Origin: Myxococcus eversor
GTDB taxonomy: Bacteria > Myxococcota > Myxococcia > Myxococcales > Myxococcaceae
Reading direction: 5' to 3'
Assembly (NCBI RefSeq): GCF_010894455.1
Contig: NZ_JAAIXY010000016.1
Coordinates: 1 to 64,000 of the forward strand
DNA length: 64,000 nucleotides
Shown: positions 44,132 through 52,980 of the stretch, one piece after another
How positions within the stretch are numbered: position 1 is the stretch's first letter
How the letters are laid out: the number at the start of each line of letters is the position of its first letter
Translations under genes and position numbers: made by a program
Notes under the pieces: generated by a model
What the model was told of the DNA's origin: nothing
The model's input: the letters and a program-made list of their open reading frames with translations, nothing else
Databases searched by the model: none

Positions 44132-45838
44132 TTAGAACGCCGCGCCGCTCGCGCGTCGGCCCGGAGAGGCCGACAGGCTGGACAGGCTGGAGTGCAGCAC
44201 GAAGGTGGCGCTCGAGCCCAGGTCCGGGCTGCGGTTCGCGGAGACTCCGTCGGTGCCGGACACGGCCGCCGACAGCGTCGCCGTGGACACCACCGTGCCG
44301 GACGCGTTCTTCACCGTCACGGTGTCACCGCTGTTCGACAGGCCCAGCGTGCCCGTGGACGCGGCCACGGCGCCCGGCGTGCCCGACGGGATTCCCGCCG
44401 CGCCACCGAACACCACCACCACGCCGCCCGCCGCCACCGAGGCGCCGCTGGGGAACGTGTGCCGCACGCCCGTGGCGTCGGACACCGTCCACCCGGACAG
44501 GCTCAGCGAGGCCGTGCCCGTGTTGACCAGCTCCACGAACTCGCCGTTCACGTCGGAGCCGGCCTCGTTCACCATCACCTCGTTGATGATGAGGTTGCCG
44601 GTGCCTCCGCCACCTCCGGACGCAATCGAGAAGGTCTCGTTGCTGGTGTCGGTGATGCTGGAGTTGGACGTGTCCGTCACGCGCACCCGCGCGGTGGTGC
44701 TCGTGGTGGCCGGCAGCGTCCACGACAGGCGCCCCGCCGAGGCGGAGGTGCTCGACGACAGCGTCGTCCAGGTGCTGCCATTCAGCGTGTACTCCACCCG
44801 CACGTTCGTCACGTTCGACGACGTCCACGTAATCGCCTGCGCGCTGCTCGGGGTCCAGCTCTCACCGCCGTTGGGCGACGTCACCGTCACGCTGGACGAC
44901 ACCGAGTCACTGGGGATGAGGAAGTCCTTGATGATGCCCATGTGCTGCATGCCGGACGCGCCGCTGTCGCCGGAGACCGCGGGGGACAGGTCACCGATGG
45001 GCGAGTACACCCGCGTGTCCACGACGAGGCCGTTGGCGAACGAGCTGCTCCCGATGACCACCGACGTCTGGTACTGCCGCAAGTCGCTGTCCACCAGCAC
45101 GTGGTCATAGGGGCTGTTGCGGCCCGCGTTGGTGTTGGTGTTGCCGTTGCGGTCCGCCGGGTACGGACTGGCGGTGGAGACCACCGACGAGAAGGTGCTG
45201 AAGCACGCCTCGGAGCGGCTGCTGGTGTTGAAGTCGCCGCCGATGACCAGGTAGTCCCCCGCGGGGATGTTGGCCTGGATGCGGCTGACCAGGCTCGCCG
45301 CCTCCGTGTTGCGCGTGCTGGCGTTCGACGTCAAGAGGTGCACGCTCACCGCCCACAGGTCCTTGGGCCCCGGGATGTCGATGCGCGCCCAGGCGAAGTC
45401 GCGGTTGGTGACCTGCGGGTCATCCCACTCGCCCGAGGCGATGATGGGGTAGCGGCTGATGATGCCGTTGGGAATCTGCGCGCCGGCCTCGCGGTAGTAC
45501 GAGAAGCCCGAGCCGAACGCCGTGTTCACGAAGCTCCGGATGTCCGCGGCGGAGTCCGTCAGGTAGTTGAACTCCTGAATCAGCACGACGTCCGCGTCCG
45601 TGCCCTGGAAGATGCGGATGCCGTGGCCCGGGTCATAGTCCTGCCCGTTGCCGCTGGAGAGGTTGGCCGCCATGACGCGCAGCCGCACGCTGGCCAACGG
45701 GTCCTGACGCTCGGCGAGCGGGGCCTCTTCGGTGACGGGCTCCTCGCCACCGCAGGCGGTGAGTCCGAGGAAGAGCGACATGAGCCAGAAGCGCCACGAC
45801 GACAGCACACGCGTGGATACGGCGAGGTTGTTTCGCAC
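44132..45838 (-). CDS. Lipoprotein endonuclease/exonuclease/phosphatase with Ig-like and lamin-tail domains
   Basis: GTG at 45838 (VRNNLAVSTRVLSSWRFW) gives 568 residues; the frame extends to 45934 but the extra part has no signal features. Lipobox LTAC is followed by GGEE. An EEP (DNase I-like) domain covers about residues 50-310: RVMAANLSSGNG, VVLIQEFNY, WAVSVHLLTSNAS, VIGGDFNTSSRS and a YDHVLVDSDL near the end. Next come an Ig-like domain (SPNGGESWTPSSAQAITWT) and a C-terminal lamin-tail domain (NLIINEVMVNEAGSDVNGEF, GWTVSDATGVRHTFPSG). Probably an extracellular nuclease or phosphodiesterase tethered to the cell surface, useful to a predator. Same strand as the Ig-repeat lipoprotein, 117 nt upstream of it. 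Confidence 0.87.
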   Translation of the reverse strand: MRNNLAVSTRVLSSWRFWLMSLFLGLTACGGEEPVTEEAPLAERQDPLASVRLRVMAANLSSGNGQDYDPGHGIRIFQGTDADVVLIQEFNYLTDSAADIRSFVNTAFGSGFSYYREAGAQIPNGIISRYPIIASGEWDDPQVTNRDFAWARIDIPGPKDLWAVSVHLLTSNASTRNTEAASLVSRIQANIPAGDYLVIGGDFNTSSRSEACFSTFSSVVSTASPYPADRNGNTNTNAGRNSPYDHVLVDSDLRQYQTSVVIGSSSFANGLVVDTRVYSPIGDLSPAVSGDSGASGMQHMGIIKDFLIPSDSVSSSVTVTSPNGGESWTPSSAQAITWTSSNVTNVRVEYTLNGSTWTTLSSSTSASAGRLSWTLPATTSTTARVRVTDTSNSSITDTSNETFSIASGGGGGTGNLIINEVMVNEAGSDVNGEFVELVNTGTASLSLSGWTVSDATGVRHTFPSGASVAAGGVVVVFGGAAGIPSGTPGAVAASTGTLGLSNSGDTVTVKNASGTVVSTATLSAAVSGTDGVSANRSPDLGSSATFVLHSSLSSLSASPGRRASGAAF

Positions 45839-45973
45839 GAAGTCCGGTCCTGCTCCGGTAGAGGAGCTGTTGAGTAGTCGGGCAATCAGTGCCCAAGACC
45901 ACAGCCTCAACTTACCCGGATGTCGTGCTGACACGGCGCGTGAAACACGATTGAAACATGACGCACCATCGCC

Positions 45974-46444
45974 CTACAGGGATGCGGCGGTGGAGATGGC
46001 GACGAATGCGTAACGCAGGCCCTTGCCCAGGGTGACGAACACGATGAAGGGCAAGGGCTTCACGCCCACCACGCCACCGGCGATGACGAACGCGTCACCG
46101 ATGATGGGCAGCCACGACATCACCAGCGCGGGCGCGCCCCAGGTGCGCAGCCGCGCCTCCACCTTCTGCAGGCGGGGCCCCTCCTTCTCTCGCCGCCGGG
46201 CGTACCAACGTCCCAAGGGTCCGCCTCCGCCGCGCGCCACCCACAGGCCCAGCACGTAGAGCGACAGCGCGCCCAACACGTTGCCCACCGTCGCCACGCC
46301 CGTGGCCAGCATCGGCGGGGTGCCGCCATAGATGAGCGCGGCGAGCAGCGCCTCGGAGGGCACGGGCACCACGGAGCCCGCCAGCATCGCGACGAGGAAG
46401 AGACCTGGGAGCCCCCAGGTGGAGAGCATGGCTGCGTCGGGCAT
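45974..46444 (-). CDS. DedA/VTT-family small membrane protein
   Basis: 156 residues from ATG 46444 (MPDAAMLSTWGLPGLFLVAM); an ATG at 46429 is possible. The frame is open further upstream but no signal supports it. Conserved VTT features: GSVVPVPSEALLAAL near the N-terminus, a Gly-rich segment (VATVGNVLGALSLYVLGLW) and PIIGDAFVIAGGVVGVKPLPF, which resembles YqaA-type proteins. DedA proteins act as flippases for lipid carriers or affect membrane potential; this one is at the short end of the family. No Shine-Dalgarno is visible. Confidence 0.8.
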   Translation of the reverse strand: MPDAAMLSTWGLPGLFLVAMLAGSVVPVPSEALLAALIYGGTPPMLATGVATVGNVLGALSLYVLGLWVARGGGGPLGRWYARRREKEGPRLQKVEARLRTWGAPALVMSWLPIIGDAFVIAGGVVGVKPLPFIVFVTLGKGLRYAFVAISTAASL

Positions 46445-46691
46445 GGTGGGTGGGTGCGAGCGGCCCCGGCAGTGTGCCACGCGCGTGGCGCCCGCGAGGA
46501 GATTCCTCGAAACCGCCTGCTCCCACCCCGCGTGCGAGCCTGTGCACCGCACGAAATGCGTGGCGCTCCTCGCGGGCGCAGGCCTTGCGCGCGTGACGAG
46601 GGCCTTCGCCCGTGCTCGGGGCGGCGAGGGCGGCGGCGCACCCCTTGCTATGGGCGGGAACCATCACCTCCCCCCGAAGGAACTCCGCGTC

Positions 46692-47843
46692 ATGAGCAGC
46701 AGCGACCTTCCCGCGCCGAGCCTGAGCAACGACCTCCGCATCGTCCCCGTGGAGATTGCTCCCGAGACGTTCTGGGTGGGCAAGCGCGAGCCCGGGAACA
46801 TCTTCTACGCCAACCCCTACCTCCGGCGGTTCCGGGGCACGGACGCGAAGACGCAGCGGGCCGCGGAGTTCAACCTCCTCATCGACCCTGGCTCCAGCAG
46901 CGACTTCTCCACCATCCACACCAAGGTGACGTCGCTCATCGGCGGCATGGAGCGGCTGTCGGCCCTCTTCATCAACCACCAGGACCCGGACGTGGGCTCG
47001 TCGGCGAGCATCATCTCCGCGCGCTACGCGCCCCGGGCGGGCCTGCTCTGCTCGGAGGACACGTGGCGGCTCATCGTCCACCAGAACCTGCCGCGCAACC
47101 GCTTCATCCCCACGGAGAAGTTCGCTCAAGGGCTGAGCGTGCCCACCGGCCACAAGCTGTTGCCGGTGCCCTCGCCCTTCTGTCACTTCCGGGGCGCGGT
47201 GATGCTCTATGACCCGCAGACGCGCGTGCTCTTCACGGGCGACTTGTTCGGCGGCCTCACCGACGCCAACGCCAAGGGCCTGTGGGCGGACGAGTCCGAC
47301 TGGGCGGGCATCCGCGCGTTCCATCAAATCTACATGCCGGTGAACGCCGCCCTGGCGCGCGTCGTCGCCACCATCCGCAAGCTCGCGCCGGCGGTGGAAA
47401 TCATCGCGCCGCAGCACGGCCGCGTCATCCGAGGCCCGCTGGTGCAGCAGTTCCTGGAGCGAATGGAGAAGCTCCAGGTGGGCCTGGACATCATGGACGA
47501 GGCGCAGGACCGCACCCACCTCCAGGCCTGGAACTCGGTGGTGGACCGCGTGCTGGCGCTGGCGCGGGGCTACCTGGGCGACTCGGTGGACGTGAAGCTC
47601 GGAGCCAGCGAGGACCTGGCGGACACGTCGACGTTCGAGGGGAATCGACTGGTGGTGCACAAGCTGGGCAAGTGGACCGTCGAGCACGTGGTGGACGTGC
47701 TGTGCAAGGGCGAGCCGCCTGAAATCGCCGGGCCCATCATGGTGGAGGCCACCAGCGCCGCCGCCGAATACAACCTGCCCACGCCGCACCTGGACATCGA
47801 AGGCGCGGGAGCGCCGTCGCACATCTCGCTGTTGGACCCCTGA
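46692..47843 (+). CDS. MBL-fold diiron protein (ODP/flavodiiron-like core)
   Basis: 383 residues from ATG 46692 with GAAGGA 10 nt upstream; the frame opens much earlier, but the 5' part is Arg/Pro-rich. Metallo-beta-lactamase fold with the oxygen-binding diiron (ODP) signature: FINHQDPDVGSS (His96, Asp98, Asp100) in the HxExDH position, PSPFCHFRGAVMLYD, LFTGDLFGG and IIAPQHGRVIRG. There is no flavodoxin domain, unlike FprA/FDP proteins; the C-terminal 100 residues are of unknown fold. ODP-type proteins bind O2 at a diiron centre and can couple to signalling; the Ser/Thr kinase gene starts 39 nt downstream, so an O2-sensing pair is conceivable. Confidence 0.83.
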   Translation: MSSSDLPAPSLSNDLRIVPVEIAPETFWVGKREPGNIFYANPYLRRFRGTDAKTQRAAEFNLLIDPGSSSDFSTIHTKVTSLIGGMERLSALFINHQDPDVGSSASIISARYAPRAGLLCSEDTWRLIVHQNLPRNRFIPTEKFAQGLSVPTGHKLLPVPSPFCHFRGAVMLYDPQTRVLFTGDLFGGLTDANAKGLWADESDWAGIRAFHQIYMPVNAALARVVATIRKLAPAVEIIAPQHGRVIRGPLVQQFLERMEKLQVGLDIMDEAQDRTHLQAWNSVVDRVLALARGYLGDSVDVKLGASEDLADTSTFEGNRLVVHKLGKWTVEHVVDVLCKGEPPEIAGPIMVEATSAAAEYNLPTPHLDIEGAGAPSHISLLDP

Positions 47844-47882
47844 GCGGGCGGCTCGGGGCCAACGGACGACGAGGGAGAAGCG

Positions 47883-48944
47883 GTGGGCTCGACGGAAGAA
47901 GACTCCGGAGGCGTGCTGTACCTCGGAGGGCTGTCGCTGGAACCGGCGGTGACGGGGGCGCGGACACCGCCTCCCGCGCCCGTGGCGACTCCGCCTCCCG
48001 TGTCGCTGGCGGAGACGCTGCGCGCACTGACGCCCGTGTCGCCGCACGGGACGTTGCTGCAAGGCATTCCCACCCCCTCGCCCGCGCCGGCGGCATTGGT
48101 GCGCGGACTGCTGCCGGGACAGCTCGTGGCCGAGCGCTACCGGGTGGAGCGCTGGCTCGGCGCCGGAGGCAGCTCCACGGTGTACGAGGCGGTGGACCTG
48201 CATCGAGGCCAGCGCGTGGCGCTCAAGGTGCTGGCGACACCGCACGCGGAGCCGTCCACGGTGGCGCGCTTCCGTCAGGAGGTGGAGCACGCGCGGGCGC
48301 TGGAGCACGTGAACATCCTGCGCGTCTTCGACGTGGGCCTGGATGGAGACCGGCACTTCCTCACGGTGGAGCTGCTGGACGGCGTGGACCTGCGCCACCG
48401 GATGCTGGAGCGAAGGCCCACGCTCGCGCAGACGCTGCGCTGGCTCACCCACGCGGCCGTCGCGCTGGAGCACGCGCATGGGCGGGGTGTGCTGCACCGG
48501 GACGTGAAGCCCGCCAACCTCTTCATCACTCGCGCGGGGGTGCTGAAGCTGATGGACTTCGGGCTCGCCAAGAGCGCCCACGTGGCGGGGACGACGACGC
48601 AGGGGACGGTGCTTGGCACTCCGGAGTACATGGCGCCCGAGCAGGTGATGGGCAGCCCTCCGCTGTCGCCCGCCACGGACCTGTACGCGCTGGGCGTGGT
48701 GGCCTACGAGCTGTGCACCGGACAGCTCCCCTTCCGACACACGGACCCGGTGCCGCTGATGTTCCTGCACGTGCAGCAGGCGCCGGTGCCGCCCACCACG
48801 CTGCGCCCGAACCTGCCTGGCCCCTACGAGCGCGTGGTGCTGAAGCTGTTGGAGAAGCGGCCCGAGGACCGGTACGCCAGCGCGGGCGAACTGCGCTCCG
48901 CGCTGGCGAAGCTGTGGCCCTGGGCGCTCAAGGAATCGGCTTGA
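47883..48944 (+). CDS. Cytoplasmic Ser/Thr protein kinase (Hanks type)
   Basis: 353 residues; GTG at 47883 after GGGAG. The first 80 residues are Pro/Ala-rich and probably disordered. The kinase domain spans about 80-345: Gly loop LGAGGSSTV, Lys115 in VALKVL, catalytic HRDVKPAN (Asp207), DFG (Asp225), APEQ and a final RPEDR. No membrane segment, PASTA or other sensory domain follows, so it is soluble. Myxobacteria encode many such kinases. It lies 39 nt after the diiron protein gene and likely shares its transcript. The stop overlaps the opposing gene's 3' end within an inverted repeat. Confidence 0.93.
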   Translation: MGSTEEDSGGVLYLGGLSLEPAVTGARTPPPAPVATPPPVSLAETLRALTPVSPHGTLLQGIPTPSPAPAALVRGLLPGQLVAERYRVERWLGAGGSSTVYEAVDLHRGQRVALKVLATPHAEPSTVARFRQEVEHARALEHVNILRVFDVGLDGDRHFLTVELLDGVDLRHRMLERRPTLAQTLRWLTHAAVALEHAHGRGVLHRDVKPANLFITRAGVLKLMDFGLAKSAHVAGTTTQGTVLGTPEYMAPEQVMGSPPLSPATDLYALGVVAYELCTGQLPFRHTDPVPLMFLHVQQAPVPPTTLRPNLPGPYERVVLKLLEKRPEDRYASAGELRSALAKLWPWALKESA

Positions 48945-48948
48945 GCGC
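48924..48948. terminator. Perfect hairpin over facing stop codons
   Basis: GCGCTCAAG (48924-48932), loop gaatcgg, CTTGAGCGC (48940-48948): a perfect 9-bp stem. The stop of the minus-strand gene (48928-48930) lies in one arm and the kinase stop (48942-48944) in the other. Confidence 0.65.
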
Positions 48949-49602
48949 GGAGGTATTGAGTCTCAGTCCGAGCTGGGGCCAGCGGGACGTGTGCGGGGAG
49001 AGGTCCGGCTGCTGGCACAGCGTGAGGATGCGTCCTCCACCCGGGTGGAAGAAGTAGAGCGAGCGCGCGACCTTGAACTCGCTGGGGAGCGCGGCGTCCC
49101 GCTCGGGCCAGACGCGGCGGGTCGCCCACCAGGACTCCACCACGGGCCGCTCGCGCAGGTGGTAGTGGACCTCCACCACCACGGAGCGCACCTCTCCCGA
49201 GCCCCACTCCAACATGACTGTCGCGCCTGGGATGCGCCGCTCGTCGAGCAGGTGGAGGGGGCGCGTCCCCGCGTAGGCGATGGCATCCACCTTGGCGCCT
49301 CGCAGTGACGAGAGGAAGTCGAGCTCCAGGCGCGTCGTCCCTGGCTGCACCTGGAAGCGGAAGGCCATGCGGCCCGTGCTCACGTGCTGGCCGCCGAAGT
49401 ACGTGCCCACGTTGGCCTCGCGCACGAGGACGGGCTCTCCCGTGCGGAACTGGTCCACGTCCGAGGGCGCGGCCAGTTGGGGCCCGGCTGCTGGAAGCTC
49501 CACGCGCTTCCAGCCCGGCGTCGCATCCTCATGAGACCAGCAGGGCGCGGGGGCCGCCTGCATCAGCCACAGCGTGCCCACCCAGGAGAGCAGGGGACTC
49601 AT
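48928..49602 (-). CDS. Predicted secreted protein of unknown function
   Basis: 224 residues; not recognised. The N-terminus (MSPLLSWVGTLWLMQAAPAPCWS) looks like a signal peptide with cleavage after about residue 16-20. The rest is beta-rich (GTYFGGQHVSTGRMAFRFQ, ATVMLEWGSGEVRSVVVEV) with a Trp-rich patch (VVESWWATRRVW). It starts 1 nt after the stop of the four-to-six-segment membrane protein gene at 49604 (TGACATG), so the two are coupled and perhaps work together at the envelope. Convergent with the kinase gene, sharing a 17-nt overlap that forms a hairpin. Confidence 0.7.
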   Translation of the reverse strand: MSPLLSWVGTLWLMQAAPAPCWSHEDATPGWKRVELPAAGPQLAAPSDVDQFRTGEPVLVREANVGTYFGGQHVSTGRMAFRFQVQPGTTRLELDFLSSLRGAKVDAIAYAGTRPLHLLDERRIPGATVMLEWGSGEVRSVVVEVHYHLRERPVVESWWATRRVWPERDAALPSEFKVARSLYFFHPGGGRILTLCQQPDLSPHTSRWPQLGLRLNTSALKPIP

Positions 49603-49603
49603 G

Positions 49604-50311
49604 TCACGCGCTCCGGACGTTGGCCGGAGTCGACCGCGCGGAGAGCCAGGCCGTGCCGAGCATCAACAAGCCCGCGGCGGCGAGCCCCGCCACGCGCAGG
49701 GTGCCATCGAGATTCGCGGTGTCGTAGAGCAGCGTCTTGCCCACGGAGATGGCGACGAAGCAGAAGCCCGCGTCGCGGATGACGGGAGTGCCCCGCTTGC
49801 GGCCCAGGAACACCATCACCACGCCGATGACGAGCCAGCCCAGCGTGAGCACCAGTCGACGCGCGATGTGGTCCTCCGCGACGCCCAGGGTGAGGAAGTG
49901 GAAGTAGAAGGCCCAGGTCGCGGCGATGGTGGCGGCGGTGAAGCCGAACCAGACGAGCACATCGCGGACGCGCTCCAGCGTCGTGTCACTTTTCGGCTGC
50001 GAGCGCGGGAGCATGACGACGGAGGTGATGAGCGTCAGCGCGAGCCCCACGAGGAGCAGCGGATGTTTCGTCGCCGCGTACCACAGGCCGCCCGTCGCGG
50101 AGGTGGCGAGCACGGCGATGGGGAAGACGAGCAGTCCTCCGCGAGGAACCGACAGGAAGGCCAGGGCCAGCGTCACGCAGGCCGCGAGGATGAGCAGCGC
50201 CTCCGCGGGGACGTGGAGGTCTCTCCAGAGGAACACCGCCGCCAGGGCCAGCAGCGCACCGCCCAGACCCCCCAGCACCTTCACGTCCCACTTCGCCATC
50301 ATCTCCGTCAT
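49604..50311 (-). CDS. Multispanning membrane protein, DUF2339-like C-terminus
   Basis: 235 residues from ATG at 50311 (MTEMMAKWDVK). At least six hydrophobic segments. The C-terminal third (FLGRKRGTPVIRDAGF, then FVAISVGKTLLYDTANLDG and TLRVAGLAAAGLLMLG) resembles the end of DUF2339 predicted membrane proteins, in which a Lys-containing membrane segment is followed by the aromatic-Asp stretch. The role is unknown. It is coupled to the secreted protein downstream. The upstream intergenic region carries an inverted repeat (50421-50448). Confidence 0.7.
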   Translation of the reverse strand: MTEMMAKWDVKVLGGLGGALLALAAVFLWRDLHVPAEALLILAACVTLALAFLSVPRGGLLVFPIAVLATSATGGLWYAATKHPLLLVGLALTLITSVVMLPRSQPKSDTTLERVRDVLVWFGFTAATIAATWAFYFHFLTLGVAEDHIARRLVLTLGWLVIGVVMVFLGRKRGTPVIRDAGFCFVAISVGKTLLYDTANLDGTLRVAGLAAAGLLMLGTAWLSARSTPANVRSA

Positions 50312-50600
50312 CGCGAGTCCTCCAACGCCAACCCACGGCGTGCATGGAAGCTCCCGATTGCATCCGTCCTGCCAAGCGCTGACGCACGGCATCACGCGCG
50401 TTTACGCGGCGGGGCGAAGTCACGGTGTGCAGCGCACGGCACACCGTGGGGACAACGCTGCACACGACAGTGAACAGCGCCCTGCGCGGGCCGGCGAGGT
50501 GTTGTGTCCCGTGGCGTGCGTGAGTTCAGGCTTCGCTGGTCAGCTTGCCGGGCTCGGCCAGCATCAGCGTCACGCTGCCCGCCAGCGTGTCCGCGACGGT
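50312..50600. other. Intergenic region with inverted repeat and 3'-end duplication
   Basis: 289 bp without a gene. It holds CACGGTGTGC (50421-50430) facing GCACACCGTG (50439-50448), a perfect 10-bp inverted repeat with an 8-nt loop, which could terminate the MFS transcript or act as an operator upstream of the gene starting at 50311. The right end (50526-50600) is a diverged copy of the MFS gene's last 25 codons. Confidence 0.6.
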
Positions 50601-50675
50601 TCAGGGCTCGCTGGTCATCTTGCCCGGCGCGGCCATGGCCAGCATCAGCGCCACCGTCCCCGCCAGTGCGCCAGC
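50526..50675 (-). repeat. Tandem duplication of the MFS gene 3' end (75 bp, in frame)
   Basis: On the minus strand, bases 50675-50601 encode the real C-terminus (LAGTVALMLAMAAPGKMTSEP, stop), and 50600-50526 encode LAGSVTLMLAEPGKLTSEA, stop, in the same frame after the first stop. The period is 75 nt, with one 6-nt gap and scattered substitutions. Confidence 0.8.
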
Positions 50676-51965
50676 AATCGCGAACTGGAGCGCGAAGTGG
50701 CCTCGAGCGAGCGCCAACGCGGCCACCGTCAGCGAGCCACCCAGCAGTCGCGTCGCATAGAGGCTGCTGGTGACGATGCCCCGGTGATGCCAGGGCGCGC
50801 GTGACTGCGGGCCAATGAGCGACGTGCTCGCCGCCGGCCCCAGCCCCATGCCCAGCACCGCGAGCGAGACGAGCGCCGCGGGCGTACCCCAGTCATTCGC
50901 CGCGGTGAGCGCCAGCAGCCCCGCCCCCGTCGCGGCCACCGCGAAGCCCACGCCCGCGCTCAGCCTCATGCCTCCGCGCACCAGCAGCTTCACGCCAAAC
51001 GTCGACCCCACCGACCACCCCAGCAACATCGGCAGCAGCGTCAGGCCCGCGACGATGGGTGTCTGTCCTCCCTGCTCCGTCATCCACAGCGGCACCCACG
51101 CCGCCATGCTGTACAGCAGCGCGCCACCCGCGATGCCGCCCGCCACGCCACTGAGCACGGTGCGGTCCTTCACCAGCTCCATCGGAAGCAGCGGCGCCTC
51201 GGACCTGCGCTGCTGGAACACCAGCCCCGCGCCCAACACCACCGCGCCCAACAGGCACAGCCAGCGCAACTCCGCGTGGCCCGGCTCCAGCGAGAACAAC
51301 AGCAGCGCCGCCGATGAGCCCGCGAGCACCGGACCCCAGCGGTCCAGCTTCACGTCCGTGCGGCGCGGCGGGTCCCGATAGGAGAGGTACAGCAACAGCG
51401 CGGCGAACAGGCCCACGGGCACGTTGACCAGGAACACCCACCGCCACGAGGCGTGCATCACCAGCCAACCACCGATGAGCGGCCCCACCGCATTGCCCGC
51501 GCCCCAGGCCCCGGTGAAGAGCCCCTGGACGGCGGCGCGCTCGCGCAACGTGTAGAGGTCCGCGCTGATGGTGAGCGTGGTGGGCTGGAGCGCGCCCGCG
51601 CCCAGGCCCTGCAACACGCGGAAGGCAATGAGCCCCTCCACCGAATGGGCGAGCCCGCACAGCGCGGAGCCGACGAGGAACAACCCCATGCCGGCGAAGA
51701 AGACGGGCTTGCGGCCCAGTCGGTCCGCCAGCTTGCCGGAGATGAGCACGCCCACGGTGGAGGCGAAGAGGAACGCGGAGAAGACCCACGAGTAGAGGTG
51801 CTGTCCGCCCAGCTCACGGGTGATGGTGGGCATGGCGCTGGTCACCACCGTGCCCTCGAAGGCACTGACCACCAGGGCCAGCAACACCGCGCCAGTGGCC
51901 AGCCGCCGCGCCGCACCTGGCCGAGCGGAAGACACCGGCTCCACCGTCAAGCCGCTTCCATCCAT
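50601..51965 (-). CDS. MFS multidrug exporter, DHA2 (EmrB/QacA) type
   Basis: 454 residues with about 14 membrane segments. Start region MDGSGLTVEPVSSARPGAARR, then segment 1 with LVVSAFEGTVVTSAMPTI, the DHA2 motif where an Asp or Glu sits inside segment 1. Motif A is LISGKLADRLGRKPV, motif C is FLVGSALCGLAH / GAWGAGNAVGPLIGGWLV. It exports cationic or hydrophobic toxicants with H+. Divergent from the LysR gene at 52036 with operator-like palindromes between, so it is the probable target of that regulator. Its 3' end is tandemly duplicated (50526-50675). Confidence 0.92.
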   Translation of the reverse strand: MDGSGLTVEPVSSARPGAARRLATGAVLLALVVSAFEGTVVTSAMPTITRELGGQHLYSWVFSAFLFASTVGVLISGKLADRLGRKPVFFAGMGLFLVGSALCGLAHSVEGLIAFRVLQGLGAGALQPTTLTISADLYTLRERAAVQGLFTGAWGAGNAVGPLIGGWLVMHASWRWVFLVNVPVGLFAALLLYLSYRDPPRRTDVKLDRWGPVLAGSSAALLLFSLEPGHAELRWLCLLGAVVLGAGLVFQQRRSEAPLLPMELVKDRTVLSGVAGGIAGGALLYSMAAWVPLWMTEQGGQTPIVAGLTLLPMLLGWSVGSTFGVKLLVRGGMRLSAGVGFAVAATGAGLLALTAANDWGTPAALVSLAVLGMGLGPAASTSLIGPQSRAPWHHRGIVTSSLYATRLLGGSLTVAALALARGHFALQFAIAGALAGTVALMLAMAAPGKMTSEP

Positions 51966-51991
51966 TGCACACGTCTAACCGGGGGCTCCCC

Positions 51992-52037
51992 ATGCGGAAA
52001 TCGCAACTTCCGCATAGACTTCATGCGGATTCCGCAT
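51992..52037. promoter_or_regulatory. LysR operator sites between MFS and LysR genes
   Basis: Two related palindromes lie in the 70-bp divergent intergene: ATGCGGAA-N8-TTCCGCAT (51992-51999 and 52008-52015) and ATGCGGA-T-TCCGCAT (52023-52037), the latter fitting the LysR T-N11-A form. The second overlaps the LysR start codon (52036), so binding would repress that gene directly, while the first would control the exporter promoter. Confidence 0.78.
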
Positions 52038-52980
52038 GACCCACGAACAACTCCAGGCATTCCTCCGAGTGGCCCAGGAGGGCCGTCTCTCCCAAGCGGC
52101 CCGACGCCTGGGACTGTCCCAGTCCGGCCTGTCCCGGCAGCTCCAGTCGCTGGAGGCCGAGCTGGGCACTCGCCTGCTCGTCCGCACGCCAGGGGGCGCG
52201 GTGCTGACGGACGCAGGGGAGCGGTTCCTGCCCCACGCCCAGCGCGCGCTGGACGCCCTGGCGGCGGGCACCTCCGAGCTGGAGCGGTTGTCGGGCACGC
52301 CTCGTGGACCGGTGTCGCTCGGCACGCTGCACACGGTGGGGGCGTACCTGTTGCCGGACATCATCCCCGCGTTCGCTCGGAAATATCCGGAGGTGCGGCC
52401 CCGACTCAGCGAGGACATGGCGGCGACGCTGGAGGAAGGCGTGGCCCGAGGCGCGCTGGACCTGGCCATCCTGTCACTGCCCGTGCGACGCGCGGACCTG
52501 GTGGCGCAGAAGCTGTGGGAGGAGGTGCTGATGCTCGCGGTGCCTCGCGGGCATCGGCTCACGAAGAGCAGTCGACCGGTGTCGCTCGGGGACGTGGTGG
52601 AGGAGACGTGGGTGGTCATCCCCAGCATGAGCGGCACGCGCGCCTTGGAAGCGGAGTGCGAGGCGCGCGGAGTGACACCGAAGGTCGCGATGGAGACGGA
52701 CAACGCGGAGGCGATGCGGCGCATGGTGGAGCGCGGGTTGGGCATCGCGCTGGTGCCGGAGCTGATGGCTCGGGACCATGCCTCGCGTGGGTTCGACGTG
52801 GTACCGCTGGTGAAGAGTGGCCTGAAGCGACAGGTCGCGTTGGTGCACCGGGGCGAGGGCTATCTCACGTCCGCGGCGCGCGAGCTGAAGTCCTTCATCG
52901 TGGAGAGCGTGCGCGCGATGCCGGAGCCCTGGGGAGCGGGCAAGCGCGGAGGAGCCCCTTCGGGACAACGGGTGCGGTAG
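52036..52980 (+). CDS. LysR-family transcriptional regulator
   Basis: 314 residues. N-terminal winged helix-turn-helix (THEQLQAFLRVAQEGRLSQAARRLGLSQSGLSRQLQSLE) and a periplasmic-binding-like effector domain (PRGPVSLGTLHTVGAYLLPD onwards, with GLGIALVPEL). It is divergent from the MFS exporter, and its start codon sits inside one of two ATGCGGA-type palindromes, implying autorepression and control of the exporter by an unknown inducer, perhaps an exported compound. The last 15 residues are Gly/Arg-rich. Confidence 0.94.
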   Translation: MTHEQLQAFLRVAQEGRLSQAARRLGLSQSGLSRQLQSLEAELGTRLLVRTPGGAVLTDAGERFLPHAQRALDALAAGTSELERLSGTPRGPVSLGTLHTVGAYLLPDIIPAFARKYPEVRPRLSEDMAATLEEGVARGALDLAILSLPVRRADLVAQKLWEEVLMLAVPRGHRLTKSSRPVSLGDVVEETWVVIPSMSGTRALEAECEARGVTPKVAMETDNAEAMRRMVERGLGIALVPELMARDHASRGFDVVPLVKSGLKRQVALVHRGEGYLTSAARELKSFIVESVRAMPEPWGAGKRGGAPSGQRVR

